Source of the DNA: Plantago ovata
Lineage: Eukaryota; Streptophyta; Magnoliopsida; Lamiales; Plantaginaceae
Assembly: GCA_028274465.1 (NCBI GenBank)
Contig: CM051456.1
Span: forward strand, 8,247,545-8,311,544
Direction of reading: 5' to 3'
DNA: 64,000 nt
Shown here: in pieces, positions 11,901-24,100 of the stretch
How the letters are laid out: each line of letters starts with the position of its first letter
Position numbering within the stretch: position 1 is the stretch's first letter
Made by a program: the position numbers and the translations under genes
Notes under the pieces: generated by a model
Told to the model about the DNA's origin: nothing
Database searches by the model: none
The model's input: only the letters and a program-made list of their open reading frames with translations

Positions 11901-13925
11901 TGTATGAATTACAATCAACAAAACAATGTCTATGAACACTTTTAGAACGTGTCAAAAATACTTTGAAAGAGATTGGGAGTGGGGGGGGGGGGGTTGGGAA
12001 TAGTTCTTCTATGTATATTATATAATTTGTGCTGCTTTATTTCCATGTAAAACGCAAAAAAACTTCATTTCAACTGTATGGAAAAAGTGATATTCTTTCT
12101 ATTTCCTTTCTTTTGTCATACCTCAAGAATTACTTTTAAGTGTGTCTTAGATGCACAGTCCAAGGTGCTCCTCTCATAAGTAATAACAATATATTATATG
12201 CAATCTTATGGAATCCAATTTGTCCTGCTGCTCTTTCAGAACTTTCTTTATTTGCGTATATTGCTGTCAACTTCTGTATCTTTATCTGTTTGCTGCCAGC
12301 TTGTGACATAGCTAATTATTTTCTTTCTCCAGGTTTTATTTAAAAATGCTAATTTGACAATTGAAAGGGGAGAAAAAATTGCAATTCTTGGTCCGAATGG
12401 GTGTGGAAAAAGTACGCTGCTTAAACTAATTATGGGCATGGAAAAGCCCAATAAGGGAGAAGTTTTGCTTGGGGATTACAATGTATTGCCTAACTACTTT
12501 GAGCAGAATCAGGTCAGTTATAATATCCCAGCTGTCTTAGTGATCTTTGGCCCTAGTTTAGTTGAAGTTTTTGTTGTGCTAGTAAAAATTTGTTTCGTTT
12601 TTAGATTTGGAATTTTCTCTTCCATTGCAGGCAGAGGCACTTGACTTGAACAAGACAGTAATTGAAACTGTAGCCGAAGTTGCTGAGGACTGGAAGCTTG
12701 ATGACATCAAGGGTCTCCTAGGACGCTACAACTTCAAGGCAGATATGCTTGACCAGAAAGTTTCTTTTCTAAGTGGTGGTGAGAAGGTACTAAAAGCTTG
12801 ACCATATCTTAATAATGTATTTCATACATTATGCAGTATTTCGTGATTTCTAATGTTTCTGGTAGCTCAGTCAAGTTCCTTCATATATTTCATCCCCCCA
12901 TCCCATCCCACCCCTTGCCCCCTTTCCCTCCTGTTTGTAAGTTTGGTCCCTTGAGACACAAAAAGTCAGAAAGCCCACTTTTGTTCATCCATGTTTTAAG
13001 AGTGTCATGATTCGTTTGTTCATCCATGTATTAAGAGTGTCATGATTCGTTTGTTCATCCATGTATTAAGAGTGTCATGATTCGAGATATTTTCAATACT
13101 TAGCTGATTGCAATAGTTATCGTAGAGTTTGGTTGGGACATGATATAAATGTTTCATAAACTTCCATTGATCATGATGAGTTGATGACACTAAGTGACCT
13201 GTTTTCTACTTTGTCTAGGCTCGTCTTGCCTTCTGCAAGTTCATGGTCAGACCGTCAACTCTGCTAATTTTGGATGAACCAACCAATCACTTGGATATTC
13301 CTACAAAAGAGATGCTTGAGGTGTGTTGAGATATAATCTTCCATATTTCTTCGACATAATAGCTAGTTGCATACCTTGTTGACTTATATTGGACATGTGT
13401 TATTAATAGGAAGCAATAAATGAGTACGATGGCACTGTGATCACGGTATCTCACGACAGATACTTCATTAAGCAAATTGTGAACAGAGTCCTGGAAGTCA
13501 AAGATGGGACTCTACAAGACTATGCAGGAGACTACAATGTAAGTCCCAGTGCTACTTTCTAAATGAAAGAACATTATGTGTATTTTTTTTCCGATTCAGT
13601 TGTTAATTGGACGTGGTTGATTATCTGGCACTGGCAGTATTATTTGGAGAAGAACCTTGAAGCTAGAGAAAGAGAGCTTGAAAGGGAAGAAGAGCTAGAG
13701 GAGAAGTCCCCAAAAACAAAAGCGAAATCCAAGATGACCAAGGTAAATCATATTTGGACTTGTGAGCTCACTAGAATTCATTCATGAATATATTCTCTCA
13801 TCACTAACGTTTCCTGCTTTCAAACATAGGCTGAGAAAGAAGTGAGGAAGAAGCAGAAAATGCAGGCATTCCAAGCCGCTAAGCAGAAGTCGAAGTCATC
13901 GAAAAATTCAAAGAGATGGAACTAG
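8918..13925 (+). CDS. ABCF5: ABC-F protein, plastid-type (GCN5/ABCF5-like)
   Basis: Nine coding exons: 8918-9784, 10370-10711, 11455-11595, 12333-12512, 12631-12786, 13219-13320, 13410-13538, 13638-13742 and 13830-13925. All exons are whole codons (phase 0), giving 705 residues. Residues 1-60 are Ser/Leu/Pro-rich with almost no acids, as in a chloroplast transit peptide. Two nucleotide-binding domains follow. NBD1 has Walker A GVNGAGKT (143-150), a variant signature SGGWQMRMSLG and Walker B LLLLDEPTNHLD (293-304). The ABC-F linker follows. NBD2 has Walker A GPNGCGKST (470-478), signature LSGGEK (557-562) and Walker B LLILDEPTNHLD (577-588). The C-terminus is Lys/Glu-rich. There are no membrane segments, as expected of ABC-F proteins, which act on ribosomes rather than as transporters. 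Plastid location is inferred. A poly(A) signal AATAAA is at 14097-14102. Confidence 0.95.
11981..11993 (+). repeat. poly-G tract in ABCF intron 3
   Basis: Thirteen G in a row lie inside the third coding intron. A 14-G run at 5212-5225 lies in an intron of the PDCD2-like gene. Both are on the transcribed sense strand. Confidence 0.9.
12980..13084 (+). repeat. three tandem 35-bp units in ABCF intron 5
   Basis: Three copies of a 35-base unit beginning 'tttgttcatccatgt' and ending 'catgattcg' lie head to tail. Copies 2 and 3 look identical and copy 1 differs by about one base. The run lies entirely within the intron between coding exons 5 and 6. Confidence 0.9.
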
Positions 13926-16900
13926 ATGTCCAAAGCTTCAGCAGCAAGCAAGCATATGTTTATTTGTATATATTGATTGAATACAACACAGTAGAATAGA
14001 ATAGACTGGCCAACTTTTGTAATTCAGTGGAAAAGACTGCTTTTGTTGATTCCTTTTCTTTATGTATATGCAGTTCTTCCTGAAAATAAGAAAATGAATA
14101 AAGCTTCTGCTTAGTGTATGACGAATAGAACAAAGCCTAAGACCAAGAATTCAGTTGTATAATACTTCAAGAGGAAGAATATATAGTTCCTTTGTAATCC
14201 ATCAAATTTTAAAACCAATGTCTGCTTTCAAGAGGGAGAATATATAGTTCATTTATAATTATACCCGTTGGAAAAAAAATAAAGGAAGCTAGATAATTTA
14301 AAAGTAAGATTAACGGCATATGCATCCTTTTGGGCTTTTGGCTAGCTAGCTAAAACTTTTCCTGGTAAGGAAGAATATGCCGAAGTGAGACGAGAGAGTG
14401 TTAGAAATCATTTAAGTTGTTGGTCATGAAAAAAAAAAACAACGATACAAGATTATGTGATATATTTTTTTATACGTAAAAAATTATTTTCCTCTAACTT
14501 ACGAAATAATTTTAAATATTTAAATTTGACCACGTAGATTTAAACTTAAAGTCCGCCTCGTTGATGAGATAGACTCCGTCAATGTGTTAGGGTGGAAGTC
14601 TTTGATTATTTTTTTTACTCACTGCGACTCATTTCTATTTCCTATTGTACCACTTTATGATTCCAATTTCATACGTGAGTTAGTTCTAGACTTCTAGTCT
14701 TCGGACAGTGTGATCGATCGAGATTGCATTGCACGTAGTTAATTTGTTGTTGAAGAATGCAAGTTGAGGTTATTAAATTAGTTAAGGACTGATAGTTGAT
14801 TGTGTATGAATCGTCATCGATCCCAACTGATTTGCACATGCACCGATTTTAACATTCTTCGATGCCTAAATATTATATGTTAACTAACTTAACATTATAT
14901 TACAAAAACTGCGGATTCCCCTGGCTCTACGCATTATTGCAGCAGCAATAAAAAATGATGATTTATAAGAAACTTTAAAAAAAAAAATCGTCATCTGTTA
15001 GATCTTTAACTTTTAATATAGGTAATTTATAGAGGTGGCAAATCAATTCTTCTAATCGAATTGTTTAGGATTAATAATTTTGTTTCAAATGACATCAAAT
15101 CAAATTCGAAATGATTATAATAATAAATTCAGGCTTAGATTGTTTTTTTAACTATCTTAATTTATGGTAAAATCGAATTCAGAATCGCTACATTATTTTT
15201 AAATTATACAGATGTAATTATTCTTTAAAATATATAATAAAATTTATAAGTTAGTAATATTGTAATACTATTTTTTATCAATATAATTTAGATGTAATAT
15301 ACAAATTAAACATGTCAAAGTTGACAAAGATAAAAGATTGTAAAAAGCGAATAAATACGAGTACTATTACTACTGTAAAAATGTTAAGAAATTTTTTATG
15401 GACAATGATTTCAAACTTTTTTTATTTTTAATTACTTTTTAAAATTATTTTGAAAATATTAAATATAAAACTTTAGAGTCAACAAAGAAAGTGTTATTAC
15501 TACTTGGTATATTACTCCTAGTAATACTAATTAAGTACTTACTCTTTAGTCACGGTCAATTATTTATATTTATTTTGTTAATCTTTTCTTTTTTCGTTTA
15601 ATCTCGATTACTGCTAAACCATAATAAAAAAAATTAAATAATAAAATAATATTGTAAAATATAGTGTCTATATTCTTATAATATAATTTTAATAAATACT
15701 TTTTTATTATGATTTCAAAGATTCAACACAATAAATATAAATAATTCAAGGGAATATAATTTAAAATGAAAATAAAAGCATTTAACCTTCAATGAATGTA
15801 TAAATAATTCGAGGGAGTATAATTTAAAATGAAAAAAGCATTTAACCTTCAATGAATGTGTCGAGTGTCGACCATTATACATGGTCCAAGTCCAAGATAT
15901 ATATTCACAGCCTCACAGGTGTAGCAGCCGTGTCCGTTGTGTGGGAGAGAAGAAAACACAGCTGAGCTGCTCGTAGATCGATTCGACATTTGACTCTCGA
16001 GACTCGAGTGGGTGAGTGCGTGGTCTCATTTCTTTTTTAAAAAAAATAAAAAAAATCCAGTAATGTAATAAAAGTGGTGCACTGCACAACGACCCACCAA
16101 ACCGTGTAGTCATGGGTTCATATCAAAGTCTTAGTGGCAACTCTGTAATTTTCCATGATCAATTTAACCTTATCTCTTCCCTAGATTTTTTTTTTTTAAT
16201 ACTTTCTCCATTTCATTACAAACTTAATCTTTAGTCGACGTCAGTCATGTTTGACTCATATATTACATTTAAATTATATTAATAAAGATTTTAAAAATAA
16301 ATATTAAAGATACTACTAATTTATGAATTTTAATTATTTAATTTAAAAAAGAATTACATCGTGTAATTTAAAAAATGTGTGACCCATATATTACGTTGCA
16401 TTTTTGTCCTTTCCTTCAAAAAAGTTATTTACGTTTTTAAGAATACGTTAAAAAAAATGTAAACAATCTAGAAAAATGGAAATGAATGAGTAGAAAGAAA
16501 CTTAAGGGCGGTGTAAGACGGTTTCGATGTAACTTAAGTAGAACTTAGTAAATTTAGCTTTTCAAATAATTTGATAAATACTTGAAAAAATTGTTTGAAA
16601 GTTAGATAATTTCCAAAAAAATTATTTTTTTTAAGAGTTCCAAAAATATTGTTTGCAAACTCAAAATAATGAATACAGACAATTAAAATCCATTTTAGTT
16701 TACTAAAAGTTGCTAAGTGGTCCAGCTCAACTTCTCTAAATTCACCTCATTCAACTTAGTTTAATAGAATCAACCAACTTATAAACATTTAAAAACATTA
16801 AAAAATCAACTTACTATTAAATTAAATAATAAACATGAAAATTTAAATGGTTTAAAACACCCAAATAATAACAATAGCTTGGCATATAAAAAGGTACTTT

Positions 16901-17517
16901 CGCTCAGGTGCATTTCACTCCTTCTAACTTCCATTAATATAAATTCATTAATTATTAATAAAATTATAACCATTATACTTTCTATAAATATATTAATTTT
17001 TTTTTCAATAGAATTTAGAAGTAATATGAAGTCAACTTGGATTGCAAAAAAAGGTTCATGAAATGAGATGAAAAGATTGCTTCATCTACGTCCTATATAA
17101 ATTACTACTCCTAAATTAATATTTTGTGAATATTTCTTAAGTTTAGGTAAAAACAACCACCTAAATTATTTAAGAAACAGAGGAAATATAGAAGATGGCC
17201 AAAAGAAGAAAAAAAATAAGAGAACCCACAGGAATTCTTTCTCCTGCATTAAAATAATTAATTATACTTACTACAGCAGAATAGAGTAATGCAACAACTA
17301 CCTTTGTTTTTTTTGTTTCAGTTGCCTTATTTATTGCACACCACATTTGTCATTACTCATTTGTCTGCCTCCCTATTACATTACCCGGGCCAAACAAACA
17401 ACACTCATTCATTCCTTAAATTTGGAAACTCTCAAACCTCCACTCTTTTCACTCTCAACAAATTCCTCCTTCTTCTTCTTACCCTTCATCTGAGAAAGAA
17501 AGCATAATTGTGTTGTG
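13926..17517. other. intergenic region between ABCF and NOI genes
   Basis: After the ABCF 3' end (poly(A) signal near 14097) there is about 3.4 kb of very AT-rich sequence with no supported gene. It holds a tandem duplication of about 62 bp (about 15739-15860) built on 'tataatttaaaatgaaa', and degraded Stowaway-like inverted ends around 15550-15770 and 16200-16500. The last 200 bases (CT-rich, 17400-17517) look like the NOI gene leader. Confidence 0.5.
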
Positions 17518-19617
17518 ATGGAAGACCGCAAGGAGGTAATAGTCTTTCCATTTTATCCCTCCAACTTTCTTCTTCTTTCTCTTCACAATCTGTGTTTGAT
17601 TAACATCCTATGTTGCTGCTACATGGATACTACTGTGTAGCTAGCAATTTCATTTATTTTTTCTTGGTGTTTGCTGTCCCAATTTCAAAAGGCAAAAAAG
17701 TACTAGCAATAAAAATCTTAGAAATTTTTATGTCTTCATGATTTGCTTTTTCTTGCTTACTATAGTACTAGAAAAAATGTGTGCATGCCTATGAATTTTG
17801 TAGATTTAATTTGAGATTTCTTGGAATGGTTGCTTGTTCATACATGTTTTCAATTGACAATTGCACTTTTTGACAAACCTTGGTAGTAATAATCATGGAA
17901 AGGAGACTACTTTATTATCTATGTTACCAGAATCTTGCTTTGCGTGAGTAGTTCATCAATTTTCGAGGGATTTACTAGTGGGTCTATCAATTGAGTTTCT
18001 AGTTTGTTTCATAATATCGGTATTTTGCTGTTCAAGAACTAAAATGGATAGAGAATTCTTTATCAGCCCTGGTAGTAGATTTGCTGTCAGAGAGTGTTCT
18101 AACTTATAAGATCTAGTAATCAAACAACTCTGATAACTTTTCTTCTCTTAATCATTCCCATAAGCTGTTTCAAATGATTAGTGATGACAACAATCTTATA
18201 GCACTATTTACAGTAGCTTTTAGACGAATAATCGGGATCCTTTTACGCAAGGCTAGAATGAATGTTTTTTAATGAAATCTTGTTTAATTTTGGTGATTCA
18301 TAGTAATAATAGTACACTTGCAGGGGAAATGAAGGGAAGAAACTCTTTGTATGTTTTACTTCTCTAAATAGAGAGTTATTATGATTTATGAGTTCACCAT
18401 GATATGCTTGCATTTTGAACAGAAACCTACACCTTGGCTATCTGTGCCGCAATTCGGAGACTGGGACCAGAAGGGAGTGTTGCCTGATTACTCAATGGAT
18501 TTCACGAAAATTCGGGAAATGAGGAAGCAGAACAAGAGGGATACATCAAGAGCTAGTCTGGGAAATGAGGAAGAGCTCATCATCCCACCAACTGCCAAAA
18601 ACTCAAACAGTGTCCACCACAATGATAATCAGCAAGACTTTCACCAGGATCACTCACCAACGGTATGCTCCTCATTTATTATGTCACCATATTCATCACC
18701 GTGTCGAGTTAAACGTAATAAGACTATGAACTTGTTTGGTTTTATCAGATTAGGCTTGTACGTCCGTGAATCACTATAAATATTCGTTAAACAGCCAGAC
18801 GACAGGTCTCAAGAAAAGTAGATATTTCTTAAGTTTTTTTTTTTTTGGTGGATACAACAAATCATTGAAAATTTTGTTCATGTTGCTTTGGAGAGACATA
18901 GGTGGTTAGTCTTGGAGAAAAATTGTTCCGAACCCCTGATTACATCGAGTACTAACTTCGTGAGTTAGCTAGATGTATACCAGACCTGGTTAATGGTTAT
19001 GTGACTATGTCAGTGTTGTTTCACATTGGATAACTTGATCTTTAAAAACTGCTTAGAATGCTGAGTAGATATAACCATTATTGTAACATCGTTGCACATC
19101 ACATATTTACACAAGTTGCAGATGTATAGGTGTTTTCATAATGATGAGAGTGATATCTTCTTGTACTTGTAAAGCTATCTTCTTTACCTGGACCACATGA
19201 AATACATGTGGTATACATGCAATGGTCCTGAGAGAGCCCTGAAATTTAACTCAGAATTTATTAAGTTGGTCCTGCTCTAATCTCTATACAAATATGGAAA
19301 TCCCATTTATTACGTAAAATACGATTGGCCCGTCTAAATGATAGTGATTCTTCATCCCTTTGCGATCTAGAAAAGTTGTAGAATGAAAATAACCTTCATA
19401 ATCTTGGAAAGTTGACGAACAGAAAGTGGGAGGGTGAGAGGAAGAGAGACAATGATAGATTGTTAATGTCAAAAGTAGAGAGCAAAGAGTATATGAGCCA
19501 GCAATAACACGGTTAATTATCTACGTGTTCTTGGATCTCACTTATAGTTATTGCTCGTGTCATTTACAGGCCAGGAGGAGCATCTTCCGCTACTTCAACT
19601 GCTGTGCAAAGGCCTAA
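17518..19617 (+). CDS. NOI/RIN4-like protein with AvrRpt2-type cleavage motif
   Basis: Three coding exons: 17518-17535 (only six codons, MEDRKE), 18423-18662 and 19570-19617. They give 101 residues with all phases 0. The second exon carries the NOI domain: the core PWLSVPQFGDWDQKG, followed by a YSMDFTKIREMRK helix. VPQFGDW matches the [V/L/I]PxFGxW site cut in RIN4/NOI proteins by the bacterial protease AvrRpt2. The C-terminus, IFRYFNCCAKA, ends in a Cys pair that in RIN4 relatives is lipid-modified and anchors the protein to the plasma membrane; modification here is inferred. The middle is polar and His/Asn/Gln-rich. The family works in plant immunity and exocytosis. Position next to ABCF5 matches Arabidopsis At5g64850 as I remember it. 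Confidence 0.88.
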
Positions 19618-20424
19618 AGAAGTGTTCGAGTTGCTAGTATATTACATTTTCCAAGTTGTATAACGCTGCTAATGCACTCGTTCAATGTTTTTCAACCGTG
19701 TTCAAAATACAAAATAATTGATCCTTCTTTGTCCAACCTAATTATTTCCTATCTCTAGTTGTCAACTGGTTATGAAGCGTAAAGCTAAACAGAAGCGGTT
19801 CCTTTAGGTTAATCTTCATATCGACATTTTCAGCACTTAAAAGTGGTACTCTGGTGAAGAATTTCAACTTATTTTGGCTTTTGATTCTGACTTGGGAAGA
19901 CAAACTTTTTCTATGAAGAAATGGCAAGATGTTGCCATTATCGTTTTGAAACTGTCTTCTTAATTGGGCCACAAGTCTTCACAGAAAAAGCTGGAGAACA
20001 CTAGTGGAATTTGACTTCCAATGTGATCACCAAGTTGTGGTTTTCCATTAACACTGCGTGGGGAAAGAATTTCTGAACTTTGTCAATACTCATCAAATCT
20101 TTAATCTTGGAAACATGTCAAACCCAAAGATACAGTTGCGAAAATCACCACTAACAACGTGTAACAGATGGTATAGGAGCAAAATCAAACCAGAACTATA
20201 CGGGTAACCTGGAATCTGGATTAGGACCGAGTAGTACGCAAAGATCACAAATTGTGAAGTTAATAAGATTCAGCTTTGATATCCCTGCCCCAAATTACAA
20301 TGACATACTGACTCAAAACTTGTGCCCTTGTTGATTGTCAGGTCGAAAGGTTCACTATTTTGAGCAAGTATTCTGACTTCATATAACGGTAGGAGAGAGC
20401 CTACCAATGTCACATGATCCTTTA
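19618..20424. other. 3' flank of the NOI gene and spacer
   Basis: No gene is supported. The NOI 3' untranslated region probably occupies the first 150-200 bases. The rest has no recognised repeat or element until the inverted duplication that begins near 20425. Confidence 0.4.
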
Positions 20425-21018
20425 TTTATGTCCCCCCTACTCCTGTACAATAATTCTGTTATCTTTTACACTAGTATAAATAAAAAATCTCCCATACCCA
20501 AACATAAACGTGACATTCAGTTTAGAACGGAGTACTAAATAGCAAATTGAGATGTGTATCCAATTAATTCATAAACACATGCAATGTTGTGGATGACACA
20601 GATGCCCCAACTGAACTAAAGTTTCCTCTTAAACTGCTTTTCCATATCAGCTTCTACTCATACAGGCTGGCCAAGGTACAAGAATCAGCTACATTTTTGA
20701 ATAACTAAAACATCCCACAATATCAAACAAGAGTTGCCAATATTTGAATCATCCCAACTAAGATCAACTATAATGCGCGCACACAGTGAAGAAACTGTAA
20801 GAAATGCATGGGTTTTTAGAGTTGCTTACTTTAAAAGAGACCATCTTTCACGAGTATATAATTTTTGATAGAACTGTCAAACAGCTATCAAGCATATAAA
20901 TGTTCTCTCCAGCCAAGAAACCATAATTACCAAGTGTATGCTTCCAATATTCATGAGATTATCTTTGAACTAGCAGCAAACTAACTTCATTATAAAGAAC
21001 CACATTAAAAACAAGCTC
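20425..21018 (-). repeat. inverted duplication, copy A (partner at 30335-30956)
   Basis: Read on the minus strand, this block matches 30335-30956 on the plus strand over almost its whole length, with substitutions and small indels. Shared blocks include 'gttagtttgctgctagttca', 'gctgatatggaaaagcagtt' and 'cacatctcaatttgctat'. It lies just downstream of the DRG stop codon (21120) and may form part of that gene's 3' untranslated region. Its partner is in intron 2 of the mitochondrial rpl2 gene. Confidence 0.85.
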
Positions 21019-21119
21019 TAATACGGTTCAGCTCCTATCCGCTACATGACTCAATAGAACAGACACAATCTCAACTGGTAGTCTCACACCGGGTGAGTAC
21101 ATACGTCAAAATTCTGAAA

Positions 21120-24100
21120 TCACACCTTTTTAATAATCTGCACAACATCTTCATCTTCTAGTTCATGTTCCTGTAACCAAAACATGAGAACACAGACTTA
21201 GATGGGCTATCAACCTTGTGTTTAAAAGCTGTCACATTACAAGTTATGAGAACTAACCCTGCCAACCCTCTGTGGCTTGTGTTTGACGCTAGATCCCCAT
21301 ACAAGTGCACTGCATTAACAAAAACAGAAGAGGTTATGCTACATCGTAATAACTTTTCAAATAGATAAGGATGTGTCGGAGATATGCATATAAAGGCAGC
21401 TGAATAATTGCAGTAGGTATGAATCAATACAAATGCACTGCATTTACAAAACAGAAGAGGTTATATGCTACATCGTGATAACTTTTCAAATAGATAGGGA
21501 TATGTCGGAGATGACTATATGCATATGAAGGCAGCTGAATAATTGCAGTAGGTATGAATAAAAGTACTGGGTCACCAAATGTAACAAACTGAAACAATAG
21601 AATCAAGTAGGTGCCAGGTTTTCGTGGTCCGCCTAAAACCACTATGGCCAGAAATCATAGTTATCGTTGGTGCTTTACAACTTATTTCCTGTGTGTTATA
21701 GATATAAACTAGCTGTGAAGCTCCATTACACAATCCCACCAAATGATACTAAGGTCTACTTTCCTTCAAGGGGAAATAAAAGTCATAAAATCACTGGCTA
21801 CCAGAAGCTTGCCAGATGAAGATATGACCGATAACCTTCAAGGTTACATCATGTAGGATGGGATGACTTTTTAAAACATATAAAAATCATAATGAACAGA
21901 CCTTTAATGTCCTTTAGTTGCTAAGAAAATGCATCATATTACACAACATTAAAACACCTTTTCCTTTCCCAGCCCGATAAACAATCAACAGGCAGCCAAA
22001 AAACCCCATGAACCCAAAAAAATCTATAGCTTCTCATTTGATCTTACAAAATATTCTTATTAATTACTTTGGCATTTTGCAAATCAACATGAATTAACTA
22101 TTACGAAGCCAATTCAATTTTGAACAATGTTTAAATCACTTCCAGAGACTAATCAAACAGTAAAAGTATCAGTGTGCTGACATTTATGTTACTAAAAAAA
22201 GTCTGTTAGGAATCTTTCTGTTACTAAGTTCTGTAAGGAATCTGTTATGGTCAATATAGTTGTTAAGAGTTTCTTAGAAGTCCTTAGCTAATCTGACAAA
22301 CTCTTAACAGCTATATTGACCATAACAGATTCCTGACATACAGTAACAGAAAGATTCCTAACAGACTTGGTAAAATAAAAGTCAGCACATTGATAAAAAG
22401 AACTTGACTAAGGTTCGTTTCCTACGAAATTTAGAGTATTAAATCCCAAAAGTTCATCTATGTTAAGTTGCAGTTTTGTATTTATGCGTCAGTTTACCTA
22501 AGTTAGATACGCTACTTCAGAGTTATTGATATAAAATTAAGATCTTCAAAACAAAGGTCTTCAGCAGAACTTACTATTTGAATTGTTTAAGCATATCCTT
22601 ATGGATTCGCGTGCAGAAATCCTCTACAGTCCTCTTCTTTGATGACAATATGACAGGATCTTCATAGTCTGGATTCATCCCCTTGGGCTTCGTGTATATG
22701 CGAGTCAGACAGAGATATTCCCAGACTTTTTCCAGAAGACCGTCAAGATTCCATTCCAAATGTGCGCTGATTTTACAGAAAGCAAGCTTAGAAGGTTAGC
22801 AGCTACATAAATCTATACTATACATACATCCTAAACTAAAATACGTATAAATGTGAAAGGAGTTCATCTAACGAAGTATAAATGTGAAAGGAGTTCATTA
22901 AACGAAAGCTTGAACCCAAGAACAGGAACATATATTGACAAAAATGCGTATCACAGAGAAAACGAGTATATAGTACCTGATAGGGCAATAATGTGGAAGC
23001 TTGTCCAAAATCTCTAGCTCTTCAAGGGTAATCTGATCAATCTTGTTGATGACATAGATACAAGGCATATATACTCTGCTCCCCTCGATGACATCTATGA
23101 GGTCATCAGCCGTAGCATCATATCTAAGATTGACATCTGCATTATGTATTCTGTATTCCCCACAAATTGCTTTTACAGTATCTAGGTCGAGATGGGTGTT
23201 GGTAACAGTGGATGTAAGATTGATCCCACCCTTCTCCTTCCTGCGGAAGGTCAGATTTGGCGGTTCCTTGTTTAACCTATGTTCAATAACAAGAAACATA
23301 TAAACAAATACTCCAGTGAGACACGTACCAGCACGCATGTATGTTTATCCATGATATCAGATATACCTACATGATCGTTGTCTAATTGAGAATAAGTAAT
23401 TAAGTATATTAAAAAGCTTCTTGCAGCATATCCAGAGGCAACAGCATTATATCATTGTGATCAAGTTAATGCATATGTAGTTGTGAACCTGTGCTAGAAT
23501 TTCTAGCACAACCAAGACGATCCAGAGCATTAAGTGATGAGATTTCATTAACTTCAATTTCATCAAATAGAGCAAATCACAACAACAATTTCAAAACAAA
23601 CAATTAAGATGTATAGAAGTAAAGTCTGGTAAGCTCTAAACTAAAAGCCAATCAAAATAAAGTAGATGCAAATTTAGAAAGGAAAAAAATCTAAAGGGCT
23701 ACAATAGTGTGTGAACTACCTTATACCAAATCCCTCAAGCTCTTTCTCTATAAGACGCTTGTGAGTAATTGGTTTTATTGCATCCAGGACAATTAGGATG
23801 CAGTTGCATGTCCGAGCTGTACTGATGACCTGGATACAGGAAATTCAGTTCAAGATTAATTAAAATAGAATACCCCAACCATGCTGAAGAACATGTCACA
23901 TATTTATCTTCAAGTGTAAGCAAAATTCAGACAAACAAAAAACAAAGCTGGACAGAAAATATTACAAGCTCTACAATAAATAAGATCAGGGTACCTATGA
24001 GACATTTTTGGAAAATAAATGAAATTTCATGTGTATAAATACGTGACAGTGTATATGTGGATGCACTACAAAAAGGTTTCTGTTAAGTGGTTGTTATTTC

